Below, in pieces: positions 1 through 9,148 of a stretch of DNA of 64,000 nucleotides. Where the stretch lies: contig NZ_JAURYU010000046.1 in assembly GCF_030653755.1 (NCBI RefSeq), positions 1 to 64,000 of the forward strand, in the 5' to 3' direction. The position numbers were made by a program, and so were the translations under genes. Under the pieces are notes generated by a model that was not told the DNA's origin, did no database searches, and saw only the letters and a program-made list of their open reading frames with translations. The DNA is from Methylotenera sp. (GTDB lineage: Bacteria > Pseudomonadota > Gammaproteobacteria > Burkholderiales > Methylophilaceae). Within the stretch, counting starts at the first letter, position 1. Every line of letters starts with the position of its first letter.

Positions 1-626
1 AAGTCATTATCGCGGATGATCATGCAATTTTAAGAGCTGGCCTCAAGCAAATTCTGTCTGAAACGGATGATATATTAGTGATTGCAGAAGCCCAAAACGC
101 TAATGAGGCAATCAAGTTGGGCTCACAGCCTGATGCTGATGTTTTATTGTTGGATATTTCACTGCCAGATAGAAGTGGCATAGAGGCGCTTAAGTACATT
201 AAGCGCGAGAATAGTCATATTGCGGTGTTGATGCTTTCCATGCACAGGGAAGATGAGTATGCTATTCGAGCCCTAAAGTCTGGTGCGGCAGGATATTTGT
301 GTAAACAGAGTGCCTCTTCAGAGTTGGTGAATGCGATCCACACTGTAGCTAAGGGTAAAAAATACATTACACCTGAGGTGGCCGAGATATTAGCGAATCA
401 GATTGGTAGAGATGATCAAAAAGCACCGCATGAGTTGCTTTCTGATCGAGAATACCAAACATTTATCATGATTGCTTCTGGGTTGTCTGTGACAGATGTA
501 GCAAATAAGCTCTCGCTTTCTGTGAAAACGGTCAGCATGTATCGCACACGATTACTTGAAAAAATGCAGCTTAAGCATAATGCTGAGCTAACGCATTATG
601 CTTTTAAACATAATTTAGTGAGTTAA
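1..626 (+). CDS. LuxR/FixJ-type two-component response regulator (5' truncated by window edge)
   Basis: Open frame continues upstream of ORF-track ATG (VIIADDHAILRAGLKQIL...), receiver motif DVLLLDISLPDRSG, C-terminal LuxR HTH LSDREYQTFIMIASGLSVTDVANKLSLSVKTVSMYRTRLLEKM. Confidence 0.93.
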   Translation, partial: VIIADDHAILRAGLKQILSETDDILVIAEAQNANEAIKLGSQPDADVLLLDISLPDRSGIEALKYIKRENSHIAVLMLSMHREDEYAIRALKSGAAGYLCKQSASSELVNAIHTVAKGKKYITPEVAEILANQIGRDDQKAPHELLSDREYQTFIMIASGLSVTDVANKLSLSVKTVSMYRTRLLEKMQLKHNAELTHYAFKHNLVS

Positions 627-821
627 TAGAGCAGTCGATGGTGATGATGTCATTGTATGAGACGTTGTGTTTCTGTTGCTAGAAGTGAGCTACTTTTGTG
701 TATTTTTTTTAAATATCAAGTTTCTTGCAGTTCATGAATAATGTATTCATCTAAAAACTAGCAGTTACCGCGTGTTATATTGCTATTTTCTTGTTAAAAC
801 TATGGCTGATCGTCTGGGATA

Positions 822-3800
822 ATGGTTAAAACTAAAAATAATACAAACCCTACTTTGGAAGAAATGAACGCGTTATTAGCGTTATTTAATCAAAGAAAGT
901 TTCCAGAAGCCTTGGCTTTAGCCTCAACGATGGCTGAGCATTATCCTAAGCATGGATTTGCTTGGAAAGTGCTTGGCGCAGTCTACCAAAATCAAGGCGC
1001 TGTTGATCACGCACTCCAAGCACTAAAAAATGCAGCAAAGCTTTTACCTGATGACTATGAAGTTCAATATAACTTAGGTAACTGTTTTTATGACCAACAA
1101 CAGTTAGATTCGGCTGTTGTTTGCTATAAAAAGGCGATTCAGCTTAATCCCAGTTTTGCGCAGGCATATTATAATTTAGGTAGTGTTTATAAAGGCAAGG
1201 GGTTGTTTCAGCTAGCAGAAACGAGTTATCAAGAGGCGCTTAAGTTAGAGCCGAATAATGTTCCAATGTGTTTGAATTTAGCGCAGTTGTATTATGAGAA
1301 AAAGGATTATGTTAAAGCCCTTGATAACTACCAGGCGGTGGCTGTAAGTGATGCTGATAATATACATGCAATGGCGGGCTTGGGTGTTACTTATAAAGCT
1401 TTAGGTTTGCTTGATAATGCTGAGGAGTGCTATAGGAAGCTTATTGAAATCGCACCTAGTAACTCTGACGTCTACAGTAACTTAGGTATTTTACTCAAAG
1501 ATACAAATCGGCTTGATGAAGCAGAGTTGTCGTATCAAAAGGCGATTCAACTTAATCCTGAATGTGTACCTGCTTATAATAATCTAGGTTTGTTATATAA
1601 ATCAAAAGGTGACTTCCAGAAAGCTGGGCATTACTATAGCTTGGCTTTAAATATCGATCCACTTAATTCAGTAGCTTACAATAATTTAGCAGTAGTTCTC
1701 AGGGATGCTGGGCAATATGTTGAATCGGAGGCTAATTGTAGAAAATCTATAGAAATTAGACCTCAATATGCAGATCCCTACAATAACCTTGGTTTAGCTT
1801 TAGATAGTCAGGGACGTTATGATGAAGCTATTCAGGTTTTTGAACAGGCGCTTCATATAAATCCTGAAGATGCTTCTATTCTGAGTAATTTCAGTGTCAC
1901 ACTAGTGACAAAAGGTCAGCTTGAAAAGGCTGAGACTTGTTTAAAGAAGGCACTAGAAATAGCACCTAACTTTATTAACCTTTATATAAACCTATGTATT
2001 ACCTACTTGGCACAAGGACGTCCGAAAGAGGCTGAAGTGGTGTGTCTTAAGGCCTTGGATATTCAACCTGATTGTTTAGCCGCAAAAGGAAACTTGCTTT
2101 TTTCTATGAATTACACGGCAAGCCATACTGTAGATGAGTGTTTCGCACAAGCCGTTCAATACAATACGCTTGTGACAAAAAATACAGATAAAGTATACAC
2201 GTCTTGGCTTGGAGAAGCTAAGCCAGAGCGCTTAAAAGTTGGAATTGTTTCCGCAGATATGCGACAACATGCGGTCGCATTTTTTTTAGAGAATGTAGTT
2301 AAGCACATTGATACTAAGCGTGTAGAGTTGGTTGCGTATTCGGCAGATGGTCGTGAAGATGACGTTACTCAAAGATTGAAAAAATATTTTTCCGTTTGGA
2401 GAAATATTGCAGGCTTTAATGATAAGTCTGCTGCAGAGTTGATATGGGGTGATGCAATACATGTCTTGATTGATTTATCAGGACACTCAGAGGGTGGTCG
2501 TTTACCAGTTTTTGCACGAAAGCCAGCACCTGTTCAGGTGAGTTGGCTAGGCTATTTTGCAACGACAGGTCTAGATGCTATGGATTATTTTGTTGCTGAT
2601 GAAGTGGGTTTGCCTAGAAATATGCAACATCATTTTACAGAGAAAATTTACTATTTACCTAACACTAGGCTCTGTTTTAGTGTGCCTGATGTGAGTCTTC
2701 CTGTTGCCGATTTACCAGTACTAAAGAATGGATATATTACCTTTGGCTGTTTTCAAAATATGGCCAAGATTGGAAATGATGTATTGCTACTTTGGGCTCA
2801 AGTCCTTAAGCAAGTGCCGAATGCTAAGCTAAGATTGCAGAATAAGGCATTAGGTGATCCTGTTGTATTGCAAGCTGTAATGGATCGCATTGTAGCTTGC
2901 GGAATAAATAAAGATAGTGTTCTAACTTATGGGCTTACAACAAGAGAAGATTACTTTGCGGCTCATGCGGATGTTGATATGATATTAGACACATTTCCAT
3001 TTAACGGCGGCACGACGACTTGTGAGGCGCTCTGGATGGGGGTACCTACTTTAACGCTTGCAGGAGATCGTTTGATTGCAAGGCAGGGAGCTAGCTTACT
3101 AAGTGCTTCAGGGTTGGCTGATTGGGTGGTAAATTCAGCAGATGATTTTGTGGCTAAGGGCGTAGCTTTTGCAAGTGACATTAGTCAGCTGGCAAAATTA
3201 AGAGCAGGCTTGCGAGAGCAGGTATTAGCTTCCCCATTATTTGATGGGCAATTATTTGCTCATCATATGGAAAAAGCGTTATGGCAAATGTCAGGCTTAA
3301 CGCCGCCAAAATTCTTAGATATAAAACAAGTGAATCAGGCTGAAAGTAGTCATAAGAATCAAAAGACAATTCAAGCGACTGAAATAGAATCACTGGATGT
3401 GGTAACTATTAGTGATTCAAATCGACCATTGCTTATTGTGAGTGCTACAAGAAGCTCCGAGCAAGAGTTCTGGAGTCACTCAGCCTTAGGTGTTTCATTA
3501 AAAAAACACATGGCGTTGGATGGTAGATTGAGTGCAAATGTTGCATTTGAGAATACACGTGGATTATCAGAAGTCTTTAATGAGAGTATTGAAAAAGCAG
3601 ATGGCTCGGCAATATTAGTGTTTATTCATGATGATGTATGGATAGATGAAGCAAACTTTGCGGATGCAGTTATATCTGGTTTAAAGAGTTTTGATGTGAT
3701 TGGCGTTGCTGGCAATAAGCGTCGTGTGGCTAATCAGCCAGCATGGGCTTTCATCGATAATCAATTTACTTGGGATGAAGCTGTTAATTTAAGTGGTCGC

Positions 3801-4493
3801 GTTGCTCATGGTAAAGAAGCTTTCGGATATATTAACGACTATGGCGCAGTGCCTGCAGCATGTGAGTTAATGGATGGCGTATTTTTAGCGGCTAAAAAAT
3901 CTACGCTACTTAATGCAAACGTAAAATTTGATCCACAATTTGACTTTCATTTTTATGATTTAGATTTTTGCCGTAGTGCAAGACTGGCTGGTTTGAAGTT
4001 AGGCACATGGTTGGTGAATTTAACGCATCAAAGTGGTGGTGCATTTGGCAGTGCTGGCTGGGTCAGTAAGTATCAGTTGTACTTAGATAAGTGGGAGCGA
4101 GTTCCCTCAAAGGACACTGAGCTACAGCAGGCTATTAATCATGTATTGCAATTGGCGATTGATCATCATCAAGCTGGTCGTTTAGAACAAGCTGCAATGT
4201 TGTATGAGGAAATATTAAAAATACAGGCCAATCACCCAGAAGCAAATCATCGTTTAGGACTTATAGAAGTTAACACCAAAGGTGACAGTGCGGCGCTAAT
4301 AAGATTAGAACTTGCGGTACAAGCTGCCCCAGAATGTGAGCAGTATTGGGTAAGTTTTATTCAGTCTTTGATGCAAGTCGGTGCAATTGATACCGCTGTG
4401 AATGCACTTGAGTTGGGTCAGAAATTTGGGCTTAAACCTGAAACAGCACAGTCGTTAGCGGCAGGGTTTATTCAAGCGATAGATTCGAAATAA
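822..4493 (+). CDS. Multimodular protein: N-terminal TPRs, SPINDLY/OGT-like GT41 glycosyltransferase, second glycosyltransferase-like domain, C-terminal TPRs
   Basis: Many TPR units (e.g. AYYNLGSVYKGKGLFQLAETSYQEALKLEPNN); GT41 motifs RLKVGIVSADMRQHAVAFF, LDTFPFNGGTTTCEALWMGVPTLTLAGD; later GT2-like segment FIHDDVWIDEANFADAVISGL...FYDLDFCRSARLAGLKLGTW. Confidence 0.92.
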   Translation: MVKTKNNTNPTLEEMNALLALFNQRKFPEALALASTMAEHYPKHGFAWKVLGAVYQNQGAVDHALQALKNAAKLLPDDYEVQYNLGNCFYDQQQLDSAVVCYKKAIQLNPSFAQAYYNLGSVYKGKGLFQLAETSYQEALKLEPNNVPMCLNLAQLYYEKKDYVKALDNYQAVAVSDADNIHAMAGLGVTYKALGLLDNAEECYRKLIEIAPSNSDVYSNLGILLKDTNRLDEAELSYQKAIQLNPECVPAYNNLGLLYKSKGDFQKAGHYYSLALNIDPLNSVAYNNLAVVLRDAGQYVESEANCRKSIEIRPQYADPYNNLGLALDSQGRYDEAIQVFEQALHINPEDASILSNFSVTLVTKGQLEKAETCLKKALEIAPNFINLYINLCITYLAQGRPKEAEVVCLKALDIQPDCLAAKGNLLFSMNYTASHTVDECFAQAVQYNTLVTKNTDKVYTSWLGEAKPERLKVGIVSADMRQHAVAFFLENVVKHIDTKRVELVAYSADGREDDVTQRLKKYFSVWRNIAGFNDKSAAELIWGDAIHVLIDLSGHSEGGRLPVFARKPAPVQVSWLGYFATTGLDAMDYFVADEVGLPRNMQHHFTEKIYYLPNTRLCFSVPDVSLPVADLPVLKNGYITFGCFQNMAKIGNDVLLLWAQVLKQVPNAKLRLQNKALGDPVVLQAVMDRIVACGINKDSVLTYGLTTREDYFAAHADVDMILDTFPFNGGTTTCEALWMGVPTLTLAGDRLIARQGASLLSASGLADWVVNSADDFVAKGVAFASDISQLAKLRAGLREQVLASPLFDGQLFAHHMEKALWQMSGLTPPKFLDIKQVNQAESSHKNQKTIQATEIESLDVVTISDSNRPLLIVSATRSSEQEFWSHSALGVSLKKHMALDGRLSANVAFENTRGLSEVFNESIEKADGSAILVFIHDDVWIDEANFADAVISGLKSFDVIGVAGNKRRVANQPAWAFIDNQFTWDEAVNLSGRVAHGKEAFGYINDYGAVPAACELMDGVFLAAKKSTLLNANVKFDPQFDFHFYDLDFCRSARLAGLKLGTWLVNLTHQSGGAFGSAGWVSKYQLYLDKWERVPSKDTELQQAINHVLQLAIDHHQAGRLEQAAMLYEEILKIQANHPEANHRLGLIEVNTKGDSAALIRLELAVQAAPECEQYWVSFIQSLMQVGAIDTAVNALELGQKFGLKPETAQSLAAGFIQAIDSK

Positions 4494-4547
4494 TTGGTTT
4501 GAATTTATATCAAGCTGGATTTCTGAAAGAAAGTGGGTTTATTTAGT

Positions 4548-5846
4548 ATGGCTTCAGTTTATATCGGAATGACAGTGGATGTGTTGCATCACGGGCATAT
4601 TAATATTATCGAGCAAGCGAGAAAATATGGTGATGTGATTGTTGGTCTGTTGTCTGACTCTGCAGTGGCTGATCATAAACGTTTGCCATATTTAACATAT
4701 GAACATCGCAAACAAATCGTTGAAAATATCAAAGGGGTAGCGCAAGTGGTACCCCAAAATGAGTGGGATTACGCACCTAATTTAAAAAAATATCGTCCAG
4801 AAGTCATGGTGCATGGTGACGATTGGCTAGAAGGCCCCCTTGTACCATATCGTGATAGAGCGTTAGCAGCATTGGCTGAGTATGGTGGACGCTTGGTTGA
4901 GATTCCCTATACCCGTGGTATTTCATCTAATGAGATGGTTACACAAATTCAAGCACTCGGGACAACACCAGACATACGCCGCCGTACACTTAAGCGTTTA
5001 TTAGCGGCTAAGCCAATTTCACGTTTTATTGAAGCGCACAATCCAATATCAGCTTTAATTGCAGAGCATACGATAGTCGAGCGCGACGGTAAAAACTATC
5101 AGTTTGATGGCTTTTGGTCTAGCTCACTTACAGATTCAACTGCACGAGGTAAGCCCGATATTGAGGCTTTGGAGATTAACAGCCGTTTATCTAATATTAA
5201 TGATATTTTTGATGTCACGACAAAACCATTAATCATGGATGCCGACACAGGTGGCAAGCTAGAGCACTTTGAGCTTAACGTACGTAGCATGGAGCGCTTG
5301 GGTATTTCTGCCACAATTATTGAAGATAAAGTTGGTTTAAAGAAGAACTCACTCTTTGGTAATGATGTTGCGCAAAGCCAAGACGACATTGAATCATTTT
5401 GCGATAAAATTCGTGCAGGTCGAGCAGCGCGCGTCAGTGATGATTTTATGGTGATTGCCCGTATTGAAAGCCTGATTTTAGATAAGGGTATGAAGGATGC
5501 CATTACTCGAGCGCAAGCTTATGCGGGTGCTGGGGTGGATGGTATTATGATACACAGCCGTAAAAAAACTTCTGATGAAGTATTTGAATTTGCCAAGATT
5601 TTTAAATCAGAGTTTCCAACACTGCCTTTAGTTTGTGTGCCCACAAGCTACAACACGGTCACAGAAGATGAGTTAGCTGAGCATGGCTTTAACTTAGTGA
5701 TATACGCGAATCATTTGTTACGTGCCGCTTACCCTGCTATGCAGCATGTTGCGCGTGAAATTTTGCGTAATAGCCGCTCTAGTGAGGTAGATCAGCATTT
5801 GATGAACATTAATGAAATACTGGAACTCATTCCAGGGACTAAATAA
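4548..5846 (+). CDS. aepX: Nucleotidyltransferase (TagD/RfaE-like) fused to phosphoenolpyruvate phosphomutase
   Basis: N-term YIGMTVDVLHHGHINII (HxGH) and TRGISSNEM; C-term PEP mutase motif EDKVGLKKNS (EDK-X5-NS). ORF track starts at GTG 4533; ATG 4548 preferred. Confidence 0.9.
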   Translation: MASVYIGMTVDVLHHGHINIIEQARKYGDVIVGLLSDSAVADHKRLPYLTYEHRKQIVENIKGVAQVVPQNEWDYAPNLKKYRPEVMVHGDDWLEGPLVPYRDRALAALAEYGGRLVEIPYTRGISSNEMVTQIQALGTTPDIRRRTLKRLLAAKPISRFIEAHNPISALIAEHTIVERDGKNYQFDGFWSSSLTDSTARGKPDIEALEINSRLSNINDIFDVTTKPLIMDADTGGKLEHFELNVRSMERLGISATIIEDKVGLKKNSLFGNDVAQSQDDIESFCDKIRAGRAARVSDDFMVIARIESLILDKGMKDAITRAQAYAGAGVDGIMIHSRKKTSDEVFEFAKIFKSEFPTLPLVCVPTSYNTVTEDELAEHGFNLVIYANHLLRAAYPAMQHVAREILRNSRSSEVDQHLMNINEILELIPGTK

Positions 5847-6986
5847 ATGATTGCACCTAGTGTATTTCACTCAGCACTGCAAGTCTGCGGTATTAATTTT
5901 GTAGCAGGGGTGCCAGATTCTTTACTCAAAGAAGTTTGTGCTTGTATTACTCAATGTTTTCCAGCTGAGCGCCATGTGATTGCGGCTAATGAAGGTGCTG
6001 CCATTGGTTTGGCGATTGGGCATTATTTAGCCTCAAATAGCCCTGCGTTGGTCTATATGCAAAACTCAGGACTAGGCAATGTGGTCAACCCGATTGCCTC
6101 TTTGGCTGACCCTCAAGTGTATGGTATTCCAATGTTGTTAATGGTGGGCTGGCGGGGTGAAATGCAAGCGGATGGTACACAAATCCATGACGAGCCACAG
6201 CATGTAAAACAAGGTCAGATGACGATTGCTCAACTAGAAGTTTTGGATATTCCTTATGTGCTTATCGATGCGCAAACCCCTGATATTGAAAAGGTGTTAA
6301 AAGAGCTGGTGAGTCTTGCATTGACCAAACAAGGTCCTGTTGCTTTGTTGGTGCGTAAGCAGACGTTTTCGTCCTTTAAACTTGAGGCTAAACCAGATGT
6401 GCCAGACCTTTTGTCACGTGAGCAAGTAATCCAGCTTTTAGTGCAGAACCTGCCAGAAAACACACCTATTGTGAGTACTACAGGTATGGCATCGCGCGAG
6501 TTATTTGAATATCGCAAAATCAATAACACTGGTTTTGACCATGATTTTTTAACGGTGGGTGGTATGGGGCATGCCTCGCAAATTGCAGTTGGCATTGCAA
6601 TGGAGCGTACAACAAGCAAAGTGTTATGTATTGATGGCGATGGTGCTGTGCTCATGCATATGGGTAGCTTGGCGGTGAGTGCTAGACAAAAAAACTTAAT
6701 TCACATCGTCATTAATAACGGTGCACATGATTCTGTAGGTGGTCAGCCAACGTTGGCGAAAGCGTTGGATTTGTCAAAAATTGCTAAAGACTGTGGTTAT
6801 GGTTTTGTTGCACAAGTAAGTACTGAAGAGGCTTTGCTGGCTCAATTAAAGTTTGCAATTAGTGCAAATACGAGCGCTTTTTTAGAAGTTAAATGTAAAT
6901 GTGGTGCGAGGGCTGATTTAGGTCGCCCTGATCGAACACCAGCCACCAATAAACAAGAGTTTATGAAGTTTCTGAAGAGTTTGTAA
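5847..6986 (+). CDS. aepY: Phosphonopyruvate decarboxylase (ThDP enzyme)
   Basis: ThDP decarboxylase architecture: AANEGAAIGLAIGHYLAS, YMQNSGLGNVVNPIASL, CIDGDGAVLMHMGSLA, NNGAHDSVGGQPT; directly abuts aepX. Confidence 0.92.
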   Translation: MIAPSVFHSALQVCGINFVAGVPDSLLKEVCACITQCFPAERHVIAANEGAAIGLAIGHYLASNSPALVYMQNSGLGNVVNPIASLADPQVYGIPMLLMVGWRGEMQADGTQIHDEPQHVKQGQMTIAQLEVLDIPYVLIDAQTPDIEKVLKELVSLALTKQGPVALLVRKQTFSSFKLEAKPDVPDLLSREQVIQLLVQNLPENTPIVSTTGMASRELFEYRKINNTGFDHDFLTVGGMGHASQIAVGIAMERTTSKVLCIDGDGAVLMHMGSLAVSARQKNLIHIVINNGAHDSVGGQPTLAKALDLSKIAKDCGYGFVAQVSTEEALLAQLKFAISANTSAFLEVKCKCGARADLGRPDRTPATNKQEFMKFLKSL

Positions 6987-6987
6987 A

Positions 6988-7980
6988 ATGAGTGATCAAT
7001 CTAAATCCATAGAGAGCTTAGTTGCACAACGTAATCAAGCTAAATTGATATTTACTGCGGGCCCAGCTAGCTTGTTGCCAGAAAACTTAACTGGCTTGCG
7101 CCCTTGTTTTGGTCGCGGTGATCGAGATTATGATCATGTGGAAGCTGAAGTCCTTAATACGCTCAAAGCAATGACAGGGCATCAGCATATTGTACGCATG
7201 CAGGGCGCTGCAAGTTTGGCGCTTGAAATTGCTGCGCTTAATTTTTTACATGGTCGTGTATTGGTGGTTGCTACAGGCTATTACTCAGATCGCTTGCAAT
7301 GGTTAGCCGAGTCCGCACAAAGAAGGTTGAGCGAAGTCAAATCATTGACTTATATAGATTGGCAGGCGCTAGATACTATTTCAGGCCAGTTTGATTGGGT
7401 AGTAGCGTGTTATATCGAGACGAGTTGTGGCTTAAAACTGCCGATTGAGACATTACAAATTTTAGCTAAACGTGTTAATGCCAAGCTCATGTTGGATGCT
7501 ACAGCATCAATAGGGCTAGAAGATGGGCACAATGTAGCTGATGTCATTGCGTATAGCTCCTGTAAAGGCTTATTTGGCTTAACTGGTGCATCCTTTATTG
7601 CGTTTAATCATCATCCTACGATTGAGGTGGATTCGTTTTATTTAAATTTAGCGAGCCATGCTGAAAAAAGAATGACAGGTCCTTATCACGCCATTGCTTC
7701 GCTATATGAAGTGCTTAAAAGACATGATGACTTTAAGTCTGCTGTAGTTGAAAACAAAAAAATATTTATGAAGAAAATGAGCACAATTGCGATAAAGCCA
7801 ACAACTCATCAGCCCATATTATGCACATGGGTAGATGGCGAGATTGCTTCATTAGACCCACGTGCTGTGCTTTACAAACCACGCGGTAATGCAGGTGGTA
7901 GTGTTGTGTGCCATTTGGGTGAAGTACATCTTGAGCGTCAAGCGCATGGTGAAATATTAAACGCTTTGCAATTGGTATAG
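6988..7980 (+). CDS. Class V aminotransferase, 2-aminoethylphosphonate transaminase-like
   Basis: ELKAM-like N-term, LMLDATASIG, PLP-lysine-like SSCKGLFGLTGASF; position in phosphonate operon. Confidence 0.75.
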   Translation: MSDQSKSIESLVAQRNQAKLIFTAGPASLLPENLTGLRPCFGRGDRDYDHVEAEVLNTLKAMTGHQHIVRMQGAASLALEIAALNFLHGRVLVVATGYYSDRLQWLAESAQRRLSEVKSLTYIDWQALDTISGQFDWVVACYIETSCGLKLPIETLQILAKRVNAKLMLDATASIGLEDGHNVADVIAYSSCKGLFGLTGASFIAFNHHPTIEVDSFYLNLASHAEKRMTGPYHAIASLYEVLKRHDDFKSAVVENKKIFMKKMSTIAIKPTTHQPILCTWVDGEIASLDPRAVLYKPRGNAGGSVVCHLGEVHLERQAHGEILNALQLV

Positions 7981-7991
7981 AGGTTACTAAG

Positions 7992-8426
7992 ATGACAAAA
8001 GTAAACTCACCAAAACGCATTATGGTCGATATGTCTGCCACCTTAATTCACCATGGTCATATCCGTTTATTAAAGGCTGCCAAAGCATTAGGTACGGTCA
8101 TTGTGGCTTTAACTACAGATGACGAAATTCGAACTAAAAAAGGCTATACACCAGAACTAAATTACGCAGAGCGTAGCGAAATTTTAGAAGCAATCAAATA
8201 TGTAGATGAAGTAGTGCCGTGCAACTGGCTGATTGAGGAGTCATTTTTAGATTTGCACAACATTGATTTACTCGTGCATGGGCATGACAACAGTAACCCG
8301 ATTAGTGCATCTAGGCTACTGGTTTTACAGCGTACCGAAGGTGTCAGCAGTAGTGATTTACGTCAACGTGTGGTGAATGCACTTGCTGAATTAGAAGTAG
8401 AAAAATCGGAGAAAATTAACAAATGA
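7992..8426 (+). CDS. Stand-alone nucleotidyltransferase (TagD/glycerol-3-P cytidylyltransferase-like)
   Basis: DMSATLIHHGHIRLLKAAK (HxGH), TEGVSSSDLRQRV. Confidence 0.85.
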   Translation: MTKVNSPKRIMVDMSATLIHHGHIRLLKAAKALGTVIVALTTDDEIRTKKGYTPELNYAERSEILEAIKYVDEVVPCNWLIEESFLDLHNIDLLVHGHDNSNPISASRLLVLQRTEGVSSSDLRQRVVNALAELEVEKSEKINK

Positions 8427-9121
8427 ATACCCAAAACTGGAAAGAAATCTGGGGACGCCGCACACACGCGACCGAGGAATCATTAGACCTAGCTACATTG
8501 ATTAAATTAGATGGATTCGACACAGGTGCAGGTCGCATTGAAGCCGCTGATTGGCAAAATTATGCAGGGGTGATTGCCCAGAAGTTGGCATTGAAAGATG
8601 GAGATTCCATCTATGAACTTGGCTGCGGTGCAGGGGCGTTTTTGTTTGCGTTACGCCAATTACATACTTTAAAAGTGGGTGGTTTAGATTATTCCACCGC
8701 ACTGATTGAAGCCGCATCTCGTGCAATGCCAGACGGTTACTTTATTGCGGATGAAGCTAAAAATGTAGAAACAGATTCACAGTATGATTATGTCATTTCT
8801 AATAGCGTATTTCACTACTTTAGCTATGAGTATGCAGCAACTGTGATTGCGAGCATGATTAAAAAGTCCAAAGTAGCTGTGGCCATCATGGAAATTCCCG
8901 ATTTAAAAACCAAATTCGAATCTGAAACTCTCCGACGGGACGCTTTAAGTGTTGAGGCTTATGAGAAAAAGTATGCAGGTTTAGAGCATACCTATTACGA
9001 ACGTGATTGGTTTAAACAGCAGGCGGCATTGCATGGTTGTACATGTGAAGACTTTGACGGCTGCGTGCCTAACTATGCACAAAATAAGTTCCGCTTTGGT
9101 GTTTTGATTAAAAAAACTTAA
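8423..9121 (+). CDS. Class I SAM-dependent methyltransferase
   Basis: SAM motif IYELGCGAGAFLFALRQ, VISNSVFHYF; 4-nt overlap with previous CDS. Confidence 0.85.
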   Translation: MNTQNWKEIWGRRTHATEESLDLATLIKLDGFDTGAGRIEAADWQNYAGVIAQKLALKDGDSIYELGCGAGAFLFALRQLHTLKVGGLDYSTALIEAASRAMPDGYFIADEAKNVETDSQYDYVISNSVFHYFSYEYAATVIASMIKKSKVAVAIMEIPDLKTKFESETLRRDALSVEAYEKKYAGLEHTYYERDWFKQQAALHGCTCEDFDGCVPNYAQNKFRFGVLIKKT

Positions 9122-9148
9122 GCGACAAGAATAACCAAGAGAGTAATC

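Noticed and set aside
2963-3393. Antisense ORFs inside the OGT gene
   Set aside because: Opposite a long, well-supported CDS with no recognisable motifs; typical shadow ORFs. The same applies to antisense ORFs throughout fli/flg, guaA/guaB and arsA.
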